Shown: positions 35,067-44,450 of the stretch, in pieces
Numbering within the stretch: position 1 is the stretch's first letter
How the letters are laid out: each line of letters begins with the position of its first letter
Assembly (NCBI RefSeq): GCF_900177735.1
Contig: NZ_FXBB01000006.1
Span: 20,775-84,774, forward strand
Source of the DNA: Dethiosulfovibrio salsuginis
Lineage (GTDB): Bacteria; Synergistota; Synergistia; Synergistales; Dethiosulfovibrionaceae
DNA length: 64,000 nucleotides
Direction of reading: 5' to 3'
Translations under genes and position numbers: made by a program
Notes under the pieces: model-generated
The model's database searches: none
Told to the model about the DNA's origin: nothing
What the model saw: only the letters and a program-made list of their open reading frames with translations

Positions 35067-35901
35067 ACCTCGATCCGTCGAAGAACTTAGGTCGATTCTG
35101 GCCACAGAGGCAGAGAGTTTAAACCTGATAGCAGGAGGGACCGACCTGGTCCTGGAGGTGAGGGCACACCCAGAAAGAGAGTACAACCTGGTGGACCTGA
35201 CCTCTATAGTCGAACTCTCCTCCATAGATGAGGAAAAAGACAGCCTGAGGATAGGCTCGACGTCCACCCACTGGGACCTTGAGAGCTCCGAGCTGGTCGC
35301 AAAGCACGGTACAGCTCTGTCCATGGCGGCGGCCTCGGTGGGCTCCACCCAGATCAGGAACAGAGGCACCGTAGGAGGAAACCTGGCCCACGGCTCGGCG
35401 GCGGCGGACACCGTTCCGGCTTTGGCATGTCTTGAGGCGACGATAGAGGTCCAAGACTGCGCAGGGGACACAGAACTGTACCCTGTGGAGAAATTTATAA
35501 CCGGCAGAAACGCCACGGTTCTTAAAAAGGGCCAGTTCATAAGGTCGATAAAAATCCCGATCTTAGACGGCAGGCTATCCTGGTTTGGCAAAGTAGGCAG
35601 TCGCAGGGCTGTGACCATATCCAAGATAAACCTGGCGGCGAGCCTACACCCCGAAAGGACCGATGGGCCGATAAGGCTGTTCATAGGTGCCATAGCCCCC
35701 AGTCCGACCAGATCGGCGGAGGGGGAGAGAGAACTTTCCAAACTCCTGTCGGGATCGGGCTGCAAGGATGTCTTTCTAAATGCACTCTCCCATACCGTTG
35801 AGAACACCATTCCAGGGAGATCTTCCCTGCCCTACAAGAGAGAGGCCATAAAGGGGCTGGGGGATCAGCTGTGGGATCACGTGAAGGAGGTCCTGAGATG
35901 A
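35053..35901 (+). CDS. Molybdenum hydroxylase, FAD-binding medium subunit
   Basis: A 282-residue CoxM/XdhB-like subunit. FAD contacts are expected in LIAGGTDLVLEVR and in the TIRNRGTVGGN-type motif, here TQIRNRGTVGGNLAHGSAAAD. It passes electrons from the Fe-S clusters to NAD or another acceptor. It begins inside the small-subunit gene and its stop overlaps the large-subunit start (ATGA), so production of the three subunits is coupled. Confidence 0.93.
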   Translation: MTVYRPRSVEELRSILATEAESLNLIAGGTDLVLEVRAHPEREYNLVDLTSIVELSSIDEEKDSLRIGSTSTHWDLESSELVAKHGTALSMAAASVGSTQIRNRGTVGGNLAHGSAAADTVPALACLEATIEVQDCAGDTELYPVEKFITGRNATVLKKGQFIRSIKIPILDGRLSWFGKVGSRRAVTISKINLAASLHPERTDGPIRLFIGAIAPSPTRSAEGERELSKLLSGSGCKDVFLNALSHTVENTIPGRSSLPYKREAIKGLGDQLWDHVKEVLR

Positions 35902-38123
35902 CGAACTTCAAATACGTAGGACAGGACGTTAAAAGGAGCGACATAGAGGAGAAGGTCACCGGCAGACTGCGCTATCTGGGGGACAAGCCCTCAGGCGGCA
36001 CAGCCCATGCAAGGCTGATAATGAGCTCTATAGCCAACGGCAGGGTAATCTCCATAGACACCTCGGAGGCCCTAAAGGTCCCAGGCGTCATAAAGGTCTA
36101 CACCCCCGACGACGACCCGAGAATAACCTTCAACAGCGCGGTGTTTCTTCCAGATCAGACCGACCGACGGGACGAGAGGATCTTCACCGACAGGCCAATT
36201 TTCGTCGGAGACGCCATAGGGGCGGTGCTGGCGGAGAACGACCAGGCGGCGAGAAAAGCGGTTGCCCTTGTAAAGGTGGAGTACGAGGAATACGAGCCGG
36301 TCCTAGACCCAGTTCAAGCCCTATCGGCACAGTCCTTCCGTGATGGACATCCTCAGGTGATAGAGGGAAAAATCTCCTACGGAGAGGGAGCACCTGAAGG
36401 TTCGATCTCCTTTGAGACCACCGTAACGACCCCAAAGATCCACCACGGGGCAATGGAAAACCACCTCTGTCAGTCCTACATGGACTACGGAGACGTACTG
36501 GTGGTCGAATCGCCCTGTCAGATGATCTTCACCGTTCGCTACGCCCTTTCAGTCCTGTTCAAAAAGCCGGTAAACCGGATTAGGGTCGTCAAGGCCCCTA
36601 TGGGAGGGACTTTCGGAGGCAAGCAGGAGGCGGTACTTGAGCCAGCCTGCGCCCTGATGACCCTGGACACCGGAAGGAACGTCAGACTGTCCATAGACAG
36701 GGGGGAATGCATCATAGGCACCAGGACCAGAGCCGCGACTGTCGGCAAGGTGACCACCTACCTGGACGACCAGGGCTACTTTCTCCACAGGGATATAGAC
36801 GCAATAACCGACGTAGGGGCCTACGCCACAGGGGGGCACAGGGTGACCATGGCCATGGGGAAAAAAGCCTCCAGGCTATACCGAATTCCGTCTCAGTCCT
36901 TCAAGGGACACACCACCTTCACCAACACCACCCCTAACGGAGCCTGTCGAGGCTACGGTTCGCCTCAGATCCACACCATGACGGAGATACACATCGACCT
37001 TCTGGCAAAAAAACTGAACTTTGACCCGGTGGAGATAAGGATGAAAAACCTCATACACCCAGGAGACCTGGATCCCACAGGAGCCCCTCCTCTGGGCAAC
37101 GGCAGGATAAGAGACTGTCTGACCATCGGAGTGGAGAAATTCCGTTGGTACGACAGGGTTAACCTGGTCACCGACGGAAGATATCGCAAGGGAGTCGGAC
37201 TGGCCTGCTGCACCCACGGAAACGGCTACTACGGATCTCCCTATCCCGACTTTCTGTCCATGGCCATGAGATTCTGCGAGGACGGATCGGTGCTGGTGAA
37301 CGCAGGGCTTCACGAGCTTGGCAACGGAACTATGACCACCATAGGCCAGATAGTGGCGGAGGTGCTGGATTTATCCCCCGACATGATCCACGTCACAGAG
37401 GCGGACAGCCAGACAGCCCCCTTCGACGTGGGATGCGTCGCCAGCCGGGTGACCTACGTCTGCGGTGCCTGCGCCCTGGAGCTGGCGGAAAAGCTCAAGG
37501 CAAGGTTCATATCCCAGATATCCCAGGTTACGGGAGAACCGGAGGACAAGATCCTTCTGAGGGACGGCACTGTGATTGCCGGATCGGGAGAACAGCTCAC
37601 CTACGGGGACATGGTCTGTCGCATAGCAAAAACCCTGAGACAGGAGGTGGGGGACTACCTTCACTACGCCCCGGATAAAAACCCCGCCTCCTTCGGAGTC
37701 CATCTCGCCGAGGTCGTGGTTGACACAATGACGGGACTGGTGCGGGTTACCGATTTTATGGCGGTCCACGACGTAGGGAAGGCCATAAACCCCAAGCTGT
37801 TGAACGGCCAGATATACGGCGGGGTCCAGATGGGCATAGGCATGGCCATCTCGGAGGAGCTCACCTACGACGGAAAAGGGCGACCTAAAAACAGCTCTCT
37901 CAGTCGATACCACATGATAAACGCCCCGGACATGCCTCCTGTGGAGGTCGTCTTGGTGGAGGAAAACGAGCCCGGTGGCCCATTCGGGGCAAAGAGCATA
38001 GGGGAGATATGTACCGTCCCTACCTCGGCGGCGGTGGTCAACGCCGTCAACCGAGCTCTGGGAACCGACCTTACCGATCTTCCTCTCGTTCCAGAGAGGG
38101 TAATTAAGGCAATAAAGGGATAG
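35898..38123 (+). CDS. Molybdenum hydroxylase, molybdopterin-binding large subunit
   Basis: The 741-residue catalytic subunit binds the molybdenum cofactor. Cofactor motifs are PMGGTFGGKQEA, the NGACRGYGSPQ loop and, near the C-terminus, GPFGAKSIGE with the probable catalytic Glu. It lacks the AYRCSFR signature of aerobic CO dehydrogenases, so an N-heterocycle or aldehyde hydroxylase is more likely. The ATG at 35898 follows AGGAGG. It lies 15 bases before the MIO-less lyase gene, which suggests its substrate is an imidazole or thioimidazole from that reaction. That substrate is an inference. Confidence 0.9.
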   Translation: MTNFKYVGQDVKRSDIEEKVTGRLRYLGDKPSGGTAHARLIMSSIANGRVISIDTSEALKVPGVIKVYTPDDDPRITFNSAVFLPDQTDRRDERIFTDRPIFVGDAIGAVLAENDQAARKAVALVKVEYEEYEPVLDPVQALSAQSFRDGHPQVIEGKISYGEGAPEGSISFETTVTTPKIHHGAMENHLCQSYMDYGDVLVVESPCQMIFTVRYALSVLFKKPVNRIRVVKAPMGGTFGGKQEAVLEPACALMTLDTGRNVRLSIDRGECIIGTRTRAATVGKVTTYLDDQGYFLHRDIDAITDVGAYATGGHRVTMAMGKKASRLYRIPSQSFKGHTTFTNTTPNGACRGYGSPQIHTMTEIHIDLLAKKLNFDPVEIRMKNLIHPGDLDPTGAPPLGNGRIRDCLTIGVEKFRWYDRVNLVTDGRYRKGVGLACCTHGNGYYGSPYPDFLSMAMRFCEDGSVLVNAGLHELGNGTMTTIGQIVAEVLDLSPDMIHVTEADSQTAPFDVGCVASRVTYVCGACALELAEKLKARFISQISQVTGEPEDKILLRDGTVIAGSGEQLTYGDMVCRIAKTLRQEVGDYLHYAPDKNPASFGVHLAEVVVDTMTGLVRVTDFMAVHDVGKAINPKLLNGQIYGGVQMGIGMAISEELTYDGKGRPKNSSLSRYHMINAPDMPPVEVVLVEENEPGGPFGAKSIGEICTVPTSAAVVNAVNRALGTDLTDLPLVPERVIKAIKG

Positions 38124-38138
38124 AAGGGGGATAAACAC

Positions 38139-39659
38139 ATGAAACCGCTGATACTGGACGGAGCGTCGCTCAAGATAGAGGACCTGGTGGAGGTCGCTAG
38201 GGGAAACAGGCCGGTGGAGATAGCGCCGGAGGCCATGGATAGGGTGGAAAAATCCTGGGCTTTGCTCCAGAGATTTGCCACCTCCGGCGAGCAGAAGGTC
38301 TACGGAATGAACACCGGAGTGGGGGTCAACAAAGACAGGGAGATATCTGGCAGGTATTACGCCGAGTACAACAAAAACATGCTGCTGGCCCACTGCGACG
38401 GAGTGGCCCCCTACGGGACAGCCGATCAGGTAAGGGCGGTGATGGTGGGACGGTTAAACACCCTTTTGGTGGGCAGGACGGGGATGCACCCCGATCTTGT
38501 AAGGCTACACCGGGATTTTCTGAACAAGGGGATACACCCTGTTCTCCCTCTCAGAGGATCGGTTGGACAGGGGGACATAACCAACCTGTCCCTGATTGGC
38601 CTAGCTATGATAGGCGAAGGGGCGGTGGAATATAAAGGCCAGACCATGACAGGAGCCCAGGCCATGGAGAAAGAGGGCCTCTCTCCCTGCACACTGGGAC
38701 CGAAGGACGGCCTCTCTCTGGTAAGCTCCAACGCCCTTGGGGCAGGCCTTGGGGCCCTGCTGGTCCACGATATGGAGGAACTGATAGACACAGCGGACCT
38801 GGCCTACTCTATGACCATGGAGGGATTTAAGGGAAACACCTGTCCTCTGGATCCCCTGCCCTACCGCTATCGCCCTTACGACGGACAGAGAAAGAGCATG
38901 GAGCTGGCCCGGTCGTTTCTCGAGGGAAGCTACCTATGGCTTCCCGACGTATCCGAGTCTATCCAGGATCCTCTGAGCATCCGCTGTTCAGTTCAGGTCC
39001 ACGGTGCCCTCAGGGACTCCCTTGAGTACACGAAAAAGCTACTGGAGATCCACTTAAACAGCTCCGACGACAACCCCTGCATAGTCTTCGAGGAGGAAAG
39101 GATAATCCCCTGTGCCAACTTTGAGCCTCTAAACTGGGTTCTGGCCTTCGAGATGATGGGCATAGCTCTAAGCCATCTGTCCCGAACGGCGGCACACCGG
39201 ACCCTTAGGATGGGGTCTCCCAGGTTTACCGGTCTGGCGAGGTTTTTGACCCCCACCGACGCAAAGGTCCACGCCTTCGGCACCATACAGAAGGTCTTTT
39301 GCTCCCTGGACAGCGAGGTTCGTCACCTGTCAAACCCTGTATCCGCCGACTACAGCTCTCTATCGGAGGACATGGAGGACAGGGGAAACAACACCCCCTA
39401 CGTCATGCTGAAAACCGCCAGCATGGTAGACACCCTTCGCTACATACTGGGAATAGAGATGATCCACAGCTCACAGGCCATAGACCTGAGAAAAGCCACC
39501 AGGCTGGGCAAGGGAACCGCAGCGGCCAAAGGGGCCCTTCGGGAGGAAATACCCTTCCTGGACACCGACAGAAACCTGTCTCTGGACGTGGCAAAGGTCC
39601 ACAAGCTGATCTCTCAGGGAACTATTTTAAAGGCAGCCAGAGAGGCGACCTCCATTTGA
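38139..39659 (+). CDS. MIO-less histidine ammonia-lyase homologue, probable ergothionase
   Basis: A 506-residue member of the aromatic amino acid lyase fold, similar in length to hutH in this window (510). The N-terminal catalytic tyrosine loop is kept (YGMNTGVG, Tyr55). HutH has GSVGASGD at 140-147, where Ala-Ser-Gly cyclises to MIO; this protein has GSVGQGD at 140-146, one residue shorter and with no MIO tripeptide. Ergothionase, which eliminates trimethylamine from ergothioneine, is a known MIO-less member. The adjacent BCCT (betaine-type) transporter supports that assignment; hercynine is an alternative substrate. AGGGGG lies upstream of the ATG. Confidence 0.7.
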   Translation: MKPLILDGASLKIEDLVEVARGNRPVEIAPEAMDRVEKSWALLQRFATSGEQKVYGMNTGVGVNKDREISGRYYAEYNKNMLLAHCDGVAPYGTADQVRAVMVGRLNTLLVGRTGMHPDLVRLHRDFLNKGIHPVLPLRGSVGQGDITNLSLIGLAMIGEGAVEYKGQTMTGAQAMEKEGLSPCTLGPKDGLSLVSSNALGAGLGALLVHDMEELIDTADLAYSMTMEGFKGNTCPLDPLPYRYRPYDGQRKSMELARSFLEGSYLWLPDVSESIQDPLSIRCSVQVHGALRDSLEYTKKLLEIHLNSSDDNPCIVFEEERIIPCANFEPLNWVLAFEMMGIALSHLSRTAAHRTLRMGSPRFTGLARFLTPTDAKVHAFGTIQKVFCSLDSEVRHLSNPVSADYSSLSEDMEDRGNNTPYVMLKTASMVDTLRYILGIEMIHSSQAIDLRKATRLGKGTAAAKGALREEIPFLDTDRNLSLDVAKVHKLISQGTILKAAREATSI

Positions 39660-39698
39660 CCCTGTTTTGACGGAGCTTTGACCTTACCTATGTAAGAT
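39655..39698 (+). promoter_or_regulatory. SARP-type direct-repeat operator and promoter of the BCCT gene
   Basis: Three TTTGAC repeats start at 39655, 39666 and 39677, each exactly 11 bp apart. Ten bases after the third is TAAGAT (39693-39698), the same spacing as at 34528-34560. The first repeat includes the stop codon of the lyase gene. The nearby BTAD regulator (41386-44412) is the obvious candidate to bind here. Confidence 0.6.
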
Positions 39699-39755
39699 CA
39701 AATCAGTTCACCGTAGCACAAGGATATCCATTCTCACAACAGGAGGGGTAACGAC

Positions 39756-41333
39756 GTGAAGGACAACCAGCAAGTAAAGATACGCAAGGGCATTTTCATT
39801 CCTATGTCGCTGATCTTTTTGGCGATAATCATAGTCGGACTGGTAGCACCTAAAACCTTTTACGACGTAGCAAACGCCATAGTCAACTACGCGTTCACCG
39901 ATTTTGGATGGCTTTTCCAGCTCTCTGGAAATTTCTTCTTCTTCATCTGTCTTTTCTTCTGCTTCTCGAAGTACGGGGACATAAGGTTCGGAGGTAAGGA
40001 CGCAAAGCCCGAGCTGAGCACCTGGAACTGGTTCGCCATATCCCTCTGCGCCGGTATAGCCACAGGGGTGGTCTTCTGGGGAATCGCCGAGCCCCTGTAC
40101 CACTTCATGGACTCCGGTGTGTTTGAGACCCTCGGCATAACAGCCAAAACCGAGGAAGCCGCCATGTTCTCCATGGTAACCACCTACATACACTGGACCT
40201 TCATACCTTACGCCATGTACGCCATATGTGGCCTGGGGATAGCCTACGCAGCCTACAACATGAACCTTCCCTACAGGGTCAGCTCTACCCTTTACCCCAT
40301 AGCGGGCAAGAGGATCGAGGGAGTGGTCGGAGACGTAGTCGACGGTCTCTGTCTTCTGGCTATAGCAGGAGGAGTTGCGGCGGTGCTGGGAGTCGGAACC
40401 ATGCAGCTATCCAGCGGAATCCAGATAATGACCGGAATCCCTGCGGGAAAGACCATGTGGATAGCGGTGGTCTGCTCCATAGTGGCGGTCTACATAGTTT
40501 CCAGCTACACCGGGCTGGATAAAGGCATAAGGTGGCTCTCGGACAAAAACGCCAAGATATTCCTGGCCCTTCTGGTCTTCGTCTTCGCCTTCGGTCCGAC
40601 CAGATTCATACTCTCATTGGGCACCCAGGCGGCGGGCCACTTTATAGACGACTTCTTCGTCCGCACCCACTACCTGAGCCCTCTTGACGGATCGGCCTGG
40701 CCTAGATGGTGGCCTATATACTACTGGGCAATATGGCTGGCCTACGCACCTCTGATCGGAATGTTCCTGGCCAGGCTCGTTAAAGGCAGGACGATTCGTC
40801 AGTTCATGCTAATGAACCTCATGATGCCGGCGTTTTTCGGATTCCTGTGGTTCTCGGTATTCGGAGGAGCGGCCATTCACCTGGAGTTCACAGGACAGGG
40901 TCTCTGGGAGGCGATCCACGAAGGTGGAAAGCTGGCCCTTGAAAAATCGGTCTTCGAGTTCCTCAAGCACTATCCTTTGACCGACATAATCAGCTGGACC
41001 TTTATGGTAACCGTGTTCGTCTCCATCGTAACCATGGCGGACTCCATGACCTCCACGGTGGCCACTCTGTCCACCACCGCCGCCCACCAGGAGGGAATGG
41101 AGCCTCCTGCACCGATGAAAATATTCTGGGGTGCCGTTATGTCCTCTGTCGCCATAATAAACCTCATCAGCGGCAGCGGAGGGGGAGAGATCAGCGGTAT
41201 CGACGCGACGAAACAGATAGCCACCGTCGCAGGATTCCCCATCCTGTTCCTCATGATGGCCATGGCCTTCACCATCTGCTGGATGATAATACGTCACTCC
41301 AGAGGCGAAAAGGTCCTTCTGGTAAAAGAATAG
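39756..41333 (+). CDS. BCCT family betaine/quaternary ammonium transporter
   Basis: A 525-residue, 12-helix secondary transporter. BCCT landmarks are WNWFAISLCAGIATGVVFWG, IAEPLYHFMDSG, the YTGLDKGIRWLSDKNAK loop and TVFVSIVTMADSMTSTVATL. The family imports betaine, choline, carnitine and related trimethylammonium compounds; ergothioneine is itself a betaine. The start is GTG with AGGAGGGG upstream. It has its own promoter, with the same operator as the molybdenum hydroxylase operon, and probably supplies the lyase substrate. Confidence 0.92.
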   Translation: MKDNQQVKIRKGIFIPMSLIFLAIIIVGLVAPKTFYDVANAIVNYAFTDFGWLFQLSGNFFFFICLFFCFSKYGDIRFGGKDAKPELSTWNWFAISLCAGIATGVVFWGIAEPLYHFMDSGVFETLGITAKTEEAAMFSMVTTYIHWTFIPYAMYAICGLGIAYAAYNMNLPYRVSSTLYPIAGKRIEGVVGDVVDGLCLLAIAGGVAAVLGVGTMQLSSGIQIMTGIPAGKTMWIAVVCSIVAVYIVSSYTGLDKGIRWLSDKNAKIFLALLVFVFAFGPTRFILSLGTQAAGHFIDDFFVRTHYLSPLDGSAWPRWWPIYYWAIWLAYAPLIGMFLARLVKGRTIRQFMLMNLMMPAFFGFLWFSVFGGAAIHLEFTGQGLWEAIHEGGKLALEKSVFEFLKHYPLTDIISWTFMVTVFVSIVTMADSMTSTVATLSTTAAHQEGMEPPAPMKIFWGAVMSSVAIINLISGSGGGEISGIDATKQIATVAGFPILFLMMAMAFTICWMIIRHSRGEKVLLVKE

Positions 41334-41340
41334 CTATATA

Positions 41341-41377
41341 ACAGGGTGGGAAGATCGATATGATCCTCCCACCCTGT
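41341..41377. terminator. Bidirectional terminator
   Basis: A 16-bp stem with one mismatch (ACAGGGTGGG arm) and a 5-base loop lies between the convergent BCCT and BTAD regulator genes. Confidence 0.7.
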
Positions 41378-41385
41378 CGTTAAGC

Positions 41386-44300
41386 CTAGCACAGAGCCCT
41401 ATCTATGAACTCTATTTTGTGGTCGATGCCCATCTCTCGGTAGAGATCCACCGATCTCTCCAGGTAATCCTGGGCGGAGCTATCGAGATAATCGCCAAGT
41501 TCTCCCTGAGGAGCGCCTTTTTTTATCTGTCCCTTAACCCAAAGCTGTAATGCGAGCCAAAATCTTTTATGGAGAGGTATACACAGAGAATCGGAGCTTT
41601 TCAGGTGATCAAGGGCCTCGGCTTCGTCTCCGCTCTGAAAGGCCCTGAGTGCCATCAGACTAAAGATTATCGAGTTTCCCCTCCGCCACTGACAGCCATC
41701 GAGATAGGCCTTAGCCGAGGAGATATGGCGGTCCATCGTGGTCAGATCGCCTAGATCGAGGGCAACGTGGGCTGCGTTGCTGTGAAAAAGGCAAAGACCT
41801 CTGAAAAACCCCCCATCCTCGCAGCTTTTTATACAGCTTTCGTAGATAGAGAGGGCCTCCTCCAGCCTGCCGGTGCGGTGGGCTAAATCACCTAGATAAC
41901 TTCTGGCCCCTATTATCTGTAACGTGTAGGGCTCGTCGACCGCCTCTATGGCCTCAAAACGTCCTATAGACGAAAGCAAAGCTCTCTCTCCGGGACCATA
42001 GTCCTGAGAGAATATCCTGGCCATCCCCAAAAATCGCAGGGCCATGGCCTTAACCGGATCGTTTCCGGTCTGCCCGGCGGCCCCTATCAGTCTCCTGGCG
42101 TAGGCGGCGAGAAGCCTGCCGTCCTCTATCTGTATTCCGTAATAGCAAAGATGCTGGAGGCATTCTGACTCCATAACCCAGTCCTCTCTTGAGGTCGCTC
42201 TGTTCAGAGCGGTCCTGACCAGCATCTTGCCGGTATCGTAATCCCCCCACCAGAGATGATATCCTCCCTGAATAGCCATGAAGACCGTCTCCAGCTCGTG
42301 AAGTTTTTGAGACGTGCCGCTCTCTCTCTTTATCTCCCTTATGAGGGCATGGGAGCTCTCAAGCTCTTTTACGGTGAACTCCCTGCTCCCGAAAGACGTA
42401 GAGGACTCTTTGAGCAAATAATCGTTAAACAGAGGGAATAGCTCATAATTTAGGTTTATATGTAACTTTAATTTTTTTAGAGTATACTCCAACTCCTCCA
42501 GCTTCATTCCAGCATTTCTACAGTGATGAATCAACCTGGAACAGGCCAGATCGTTCCAGGACCCTCCGGCCAGCTCGTTCATCAGAGAATGAGCCAGCTC
42601 TCCATGAAGGACCCTGCGTTTTGAATTGGAGATGCTATTATATACGTGATCTTTCACCTTGCCGTGAATAAACTCGATAAAAAGCTCCCCACCATCGTTC
42701 TTTTCCTCGGCGAGAATCGCCCTTCCTCGAAGGCCCTCCACCAGATCGGCCAACTGTAACTGAGAAAAACCGCATATCCTGGACAGAGAGCCCCAATCGG
42801 CTTTTAAAAAGTAGACCGACAGGCACTCCAGCAGAGATCTTTCGTTATCGGTCAGGTCGGACAGGTGATCGTCAAGGGCGTCGGAGAGGCTGGCGGGAGT
42901 TTCCCCCACCGATCTCCCTGCCTTGAGAAGTCTCAGAGATTCGACGAGGAAAAGAGGCAATCCATCGGTGACGCCGAAAATCCTGTCGACCTCGTCGGAG
43001 GAAAAGCGCCTTTCAGGATAGAAACGATCACAGAACCACTCGGTCTCCGATCTGGAAAAGCATCGAAGATCCAGATTTAGCAGTGAAATTCTCCCCGATC
43101 TACCGAGAGAGCGAATAAAGGCGAGAGCGGACCTGTCTATCTGAGGTCTGGAAGACAGTAAAAGAAGGATATCGGAAAAAGAGTGAACCAAAAGGCTCTC
43201 CAATACCTCCAAAGACGCACCGTCGAACCACTGGAGATCCTCCATAACCATAACTAGAGGTCTCCTCTGAGATATCTGGGACATTATCTCCGAGAGGATA
43301 AGACCTATTCGACCGGGAGACGGAGGTTGAAAGGAGGTGGCCTTTATACCGAGAGCGGGAAAGCTCTCCCCCAACAGAGACCACGTGGAGGACGGAAGTT
43401 TCAGTTCGTCAGGGGGAAAAGATCTGATCATGTCCCCCAAAAGATCGTTCCAGGGCAAAAGAGGATAACGGTCCTCTCCTGGCACGGCGCCACATCGAAA
43501 TATCGATCGATCGGGACAAAAAGAGCTGATAACCATCTCCACGAGGCAGGTCTTACCGACCCCTGCCTCACCGGAAATCCACACACATCGGGGCCCCTTC
43601 TTTTTATTTTTTAAGAAAGATCCGACGGATTTCAGCTCTTCGTTTCTACCACAAAAGTCGAAGGCGGGGACTTTTTTTATGGCCACAGGTGTATCGTTAT
43701 CCTCTTTATCCCTGTTCACAGTCTTTGAAATTATCCGTCTATAAAGCTTTTCGACGGTGTCGGAGGGGGACATTCCCAACTCTCGGAACAGCCTCTCCTG
43801 CAAAAGACGATATATCTCCTCGACCCTGCCGTAACGTCCTAGAGAGGAAAGGCAGAGGATCAGCTTAGAGTAGGAATCCTCGTCCAGAGGATCGGACTCT
43901 ATCAACATCTCCAGAGGCAACAGGGCGTTCAGATAGTCTCCGGCACCGATATAGCGAGAGGCCTTCTGGTTTAAAAGAGCTCGACATCTTCTCTCTACGT
44001 CCCTCCTGATAGATTCCAACCACTCGTCAAATCTGGGGCAACCTGAGAGGTGAAACCCCTCCATAAACGGCCTGGAGATAGACCGGATCTCCTCAAGGGA
44101 AATCTCCGAGTCTAAAAGACGGTCTAAGTCCATCTCAACCGATGTGGAATCCCAAAATATCCACTGACGATCCCCATCTATAGTCCCGCCGGGAAGGATC
44201 TGTCTAGCCTGATAAAGGGCGTTTCTAAGGCTTCTAAGGGCTAGTGGCCCCTCTTTATCCCCCCAGAAGACATCAGCTAAAACCTCTCGAGAGGCCTTTC

Positions 44301-44412
44301 GTTCCACCGCCATATAGCAGATGAGGGCCTGGACCTTCCTGAAGGGAAAAAGAAGCGTGCTCCCTCCAAAGGAGAAATTAGGCGGACCTAATAGACTGAC
44401 CTTTAAAACCAC
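41386..44412 (-). CDS. SARP/BTAD-STAND-TPR transcriptional regulator
   Basis: This 1008-residue protein has an N-terminal OmpR-like winged helix (about 1-95; LKVSLLGPPNFSFGG, LRSLRNALYQARQIL) and then a bacterial transcriptional activator domain (about 100-230). A STAND ATPase follows, with Walker A GEAGVGKTCLV near 285 and Walker B LVMVMEDLQWFD. The C-terminal third is helical TPR-like repeats. It resembles large AfsR/SARP-type regulators, which usually bind direct repeats with 11-bp periodicity. The GTG start follows GGAGGTG. It lies between the probable ergothioneine genes and hutH and likely controls the TTTGAC-repeat promoters. Confidence 0.85.
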   Translation of the reverse strand: MVLKVSLLGPPNFSFGGSTLLFPFRKVQALICYMAVERKASREVLADVFWGDKEGPLALRSLRNALYQARQILPGGTIDGDRQWIFWDSTSVEMDLDRLLDSEISLEEIRSISRPFMEGFHLSGCPRFDEWLESIRRDVERRCRALLNQKASRYIGAGDYLNALLPLEMLIESDPLDEDSYSKLILCLSSLGRYGRVEEIYRLLQERLFRELGMSPSDTVEKLYRRIISKTVNRDKEDNDTPVAIKKVPAFDFCGRNEELKSVGSFLKNKKKGPRCVWISGEAGVGKTCLVEMVISSFCPDRSIFRCGAVPGEDRYPLLPWNDLLGDMIRSFPPDELKLPSSTWSLLGESFPALGIKATSFQPPSPGRIGLILSEIMSQISQRRPLVMVMEDLQWFDGASLEVLESLLVHSFSDILLLLSSRPQIDRSALAFIRSLGRSGRISLLNLDLRCFSRSETEWFCDRFYPERRFSSDEVDRIFGVTDGLPLFLVESLRLLKAGRSVGETPASLSDALDDHLSDLTDNERSLLECLSVYFLKADWGSLSRICGFSQLQLADLVEGLRGRAILAEEKNDGGELFIEFIHGKVKDHVYNSISNSKRRVLHGELAHSLMNELAGGSWNDLACSRLIHHCRNAGMKLEELEYTLKKLKLHINLNYELFPLFNDYLLKESSTSFGSREFTVKELESSHALIREIKRESGTSQKLHELETVFMAIQGGYHLWWGDYDTGKMLVRTALNRATSREDWVMESECLQHLCYYGIQIEDGRLLAAYARRLIGAAGQTGNDPVKAMALRFLGMARIFSQDYGPGERALLSSIGRFEAIEAVDEPYTLQIIGARSYLGDLAHRTGRLEEALSIYESCIKSCEDGGFFRGLCLFHSNAAHVALDLGDLTTMDRHISSAKAYLDGCQWRRGNSIIFSLMALRAFQSGDEAEALDHLKSSDSLCIPLHKRFWLALQLWVKGQIKKGAPQGELGDYLDSSAQDYLERSVDLYREMGIDHKIEFIDRALC

Positions 44413-44450
44413 GGCGGCACCTCCTCTCGGATCAGTGGTATTCGATGAGG

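Noticed and set aside
37371..38393. 340-codon minus-strand frame opposite the molybdenum hydroxylase and lyase genes
   Set aside because: It spans two well-identified plus-strand genes and has low-complexity composition typical of antisense frames.
40970..41297. Long minus-strand open frames opposite the BCCT gene
   Set aside because: They are antisense shadows of a strongly supported transporter gene and lack ribosome-binding sites and family similarity.
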